From Acidobacteriota bacterium (GTDB lineage Bacteria > Acidobacteriota > Vicinamibacteria > Vicinamibacterales > 2-12-FULL-66-21), in NCBI GenBank assembly GCA_013817065.1, contig JACDDJ010000362.1, positions 1 to 5,397 on the forward strand: DNA of 5,397 bases, given 5' to 3'. The position numbers were made by a program, and so were the translations under genes. This document shows, one piece after another, positions 4,479 to 5,397 of the stretch. Position 1 is the stretch's first letter. Each line of letters starts with the position of its first letter. The notes under the pieces were generated by a model. The model did no database searches. It was not told the origin of the DNA and was given only the letters and a program-made list of their open reading frames with translations.

Positions 4479-5397
4479 TACGCCGCGAGAAATTTATCCA
4501 TCGAGAAGACGGTGCTCCGCGACAGCATGTAATAGACCGCGCGCCCGATCTTGTGCGCGAGGATCGACAGGGCCTTGCCTTTGCCGTGCTTCTTTTCGAG
4601 ACGGGCGAGGAGCTTCTGGCCCTCGCGGTTGTGGCGGAGAAACGTCACCGCGGCCTCGGAGAACGCCCACTTCAAATGCACGTTGCCCATCTTGGCGCCG
4701 CTCGTGCCAAGTTTCTTGCCGGCCGACATCTTGGTGCACCTTGATCAAGCGCGCATAGGAGGCGAATTCCTGGACGCGATCGAAGCGATCAATGTCGTGG
4801 ATCTCATAGAGGCTCGTCAGCGCCAGCACCTTGCCGATCCCGCGCACGATCGTGAGTTCCAAGTCCGTGACCAGCGCATCGTATTGATCGATGAGCGCCA
4901 GGTCGACCTCGATGCTCTTCCGCACGCTGGGATCGGGACAATGCTCCCCCACCCCCTCGCGATTGCTGGCGTAGGCCAGGCGGCGCTCGAAGGCCGGGAG
5001 GTTGTACTGGGCGCGGGTGTTCTGGATGTGGGCGAGGAGCTCGCCGCGCCTGCGAACCAGATGCAGGCGCCGGCGCAGCAGGTCTCGCGTCGATCGCATC
5101 GCCGCCGGATAGACATACGCTTGTGGCAGCATTCCGCCTCGCAGCAAGACGGCGATCTTGTGCGAGTCGATCTTGTCGTTCTTGGCCTTGCCGCCGTGAA
5201 TGGCTTTCATGGCCAAGGCGTGACCGAGCACGAACGCGATGCCCTCGGCCGCGCACAGGTCGGCGAGCCAGTACCAGGTGAACATGCATTCGGACGCCAC
5301 GACGAGATCCGCGCGGTACGGCGCGACCACCTCGAGGAACGCCGCCGGCGTCGACGGCACGTTCCGGTGCACGAGCACCTGGCCGGTCGTGTCAAGG
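4478..5397 (-). pseudogene. IS110-family transposase, frameshifted and truncated by window
   Basis: This is a minus-strand DEDD recombinase of the IS110/IS1111 family, whose start lies beyond the right edge. The N-terminal RuvC-like domain is recognised by LVVASECMFTWYWLAD (conserved E), GHALAMKAIHGGKAKNDKID with the paired Asp residues, and VLLRGGMLPQAYVYP; the first catalytic Asp is outside the window. A helical linker (RDLLRRRLHLVRRRGELLAH) leads to the C-terminal Transposase_20 domain, GIGKVLALTSLYEIHDIDRF. At 4739-4740 one extra base breaks the frame after ARLIK. Removing it gives KCTKMSAGKKLGTSGAKMGN, then VHLKWAFSEAAVTFLRH, ending DKFLAA at 4478. The segment between LELTIV and GIGK looks about 18-22 residues shorter than relatives and lacks the usual PGIG proline. 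Both lesions suggest an inactive copy. Unlike DDE elements, IS110 elements have no long terminal repeats or target duplications and use a bridge RNA. Confidence 0.88.

Noticed and set aside
1..5397. CRISPR arrays, tRNA and rRNA genes
   Set aside because: No regularly spaced direct repeats, tRNA-like cloverleaf with CCA end, or rRNA signature was seen.

Overview
The window is high-GC bacterial DNA with short, unrelated genes separated by structured spacers and two transposable elements. The gene mix (a VOC protein, an exported metallo-beta-lactamase-fold hydrolase and an exported DUF4440/SgcJ-like protein) together with integron-type attC signals suggests the accessory region of a soil or sediment bacterium. 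Acidobacteriota-like is my best guess, but nothing here fixes the taxonomy.

Layout. Positions 1-569 hold no gene I can support, only several GC-rich hairpins. A VOC/PhnB-like gene (570-974) has a clear AGGAGG. It is followed by an exported RNase Z-like metallo-hydrolase gene (1061-1996). Seven bases after that stop comes an attC-like recombination site (2003-2088) with two bulged bases on one arm and an R' context nearly the same as that of the classical aadA1 cassette. Next is a DUF4440/NTF2-like gene (2120-3984 overall) split by a 1370-bp IS256-family element (2454-3823) with a perfect 9-bp target duplication. Removing the element and one duplication copy restores a 161-residue protein. A second, decayed attC-like half-site lies just after its stop (about 3985-4081), so this gene looks like an integron cassette of about 614 bp before the insertion.

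Positions 4081-4477 are non-coding but rich in inverted repeats, including an 18-bp pair (17 of 18 paired) whose right arm touches the stop codon of the next gene. That gene, on the minus strand and cut by the right window edge, is an IS110-family DEDD transposase. It carries a one-base frameshift and probably an internal in-frame deletion.

The main interpretation is part of a cassette array, or a remnant of one, that has been invaded by insertion sequences. No integron integrase or attI is visible. The three cargo genes show no obvious shared pathway, as expected of independently captured cassettes.
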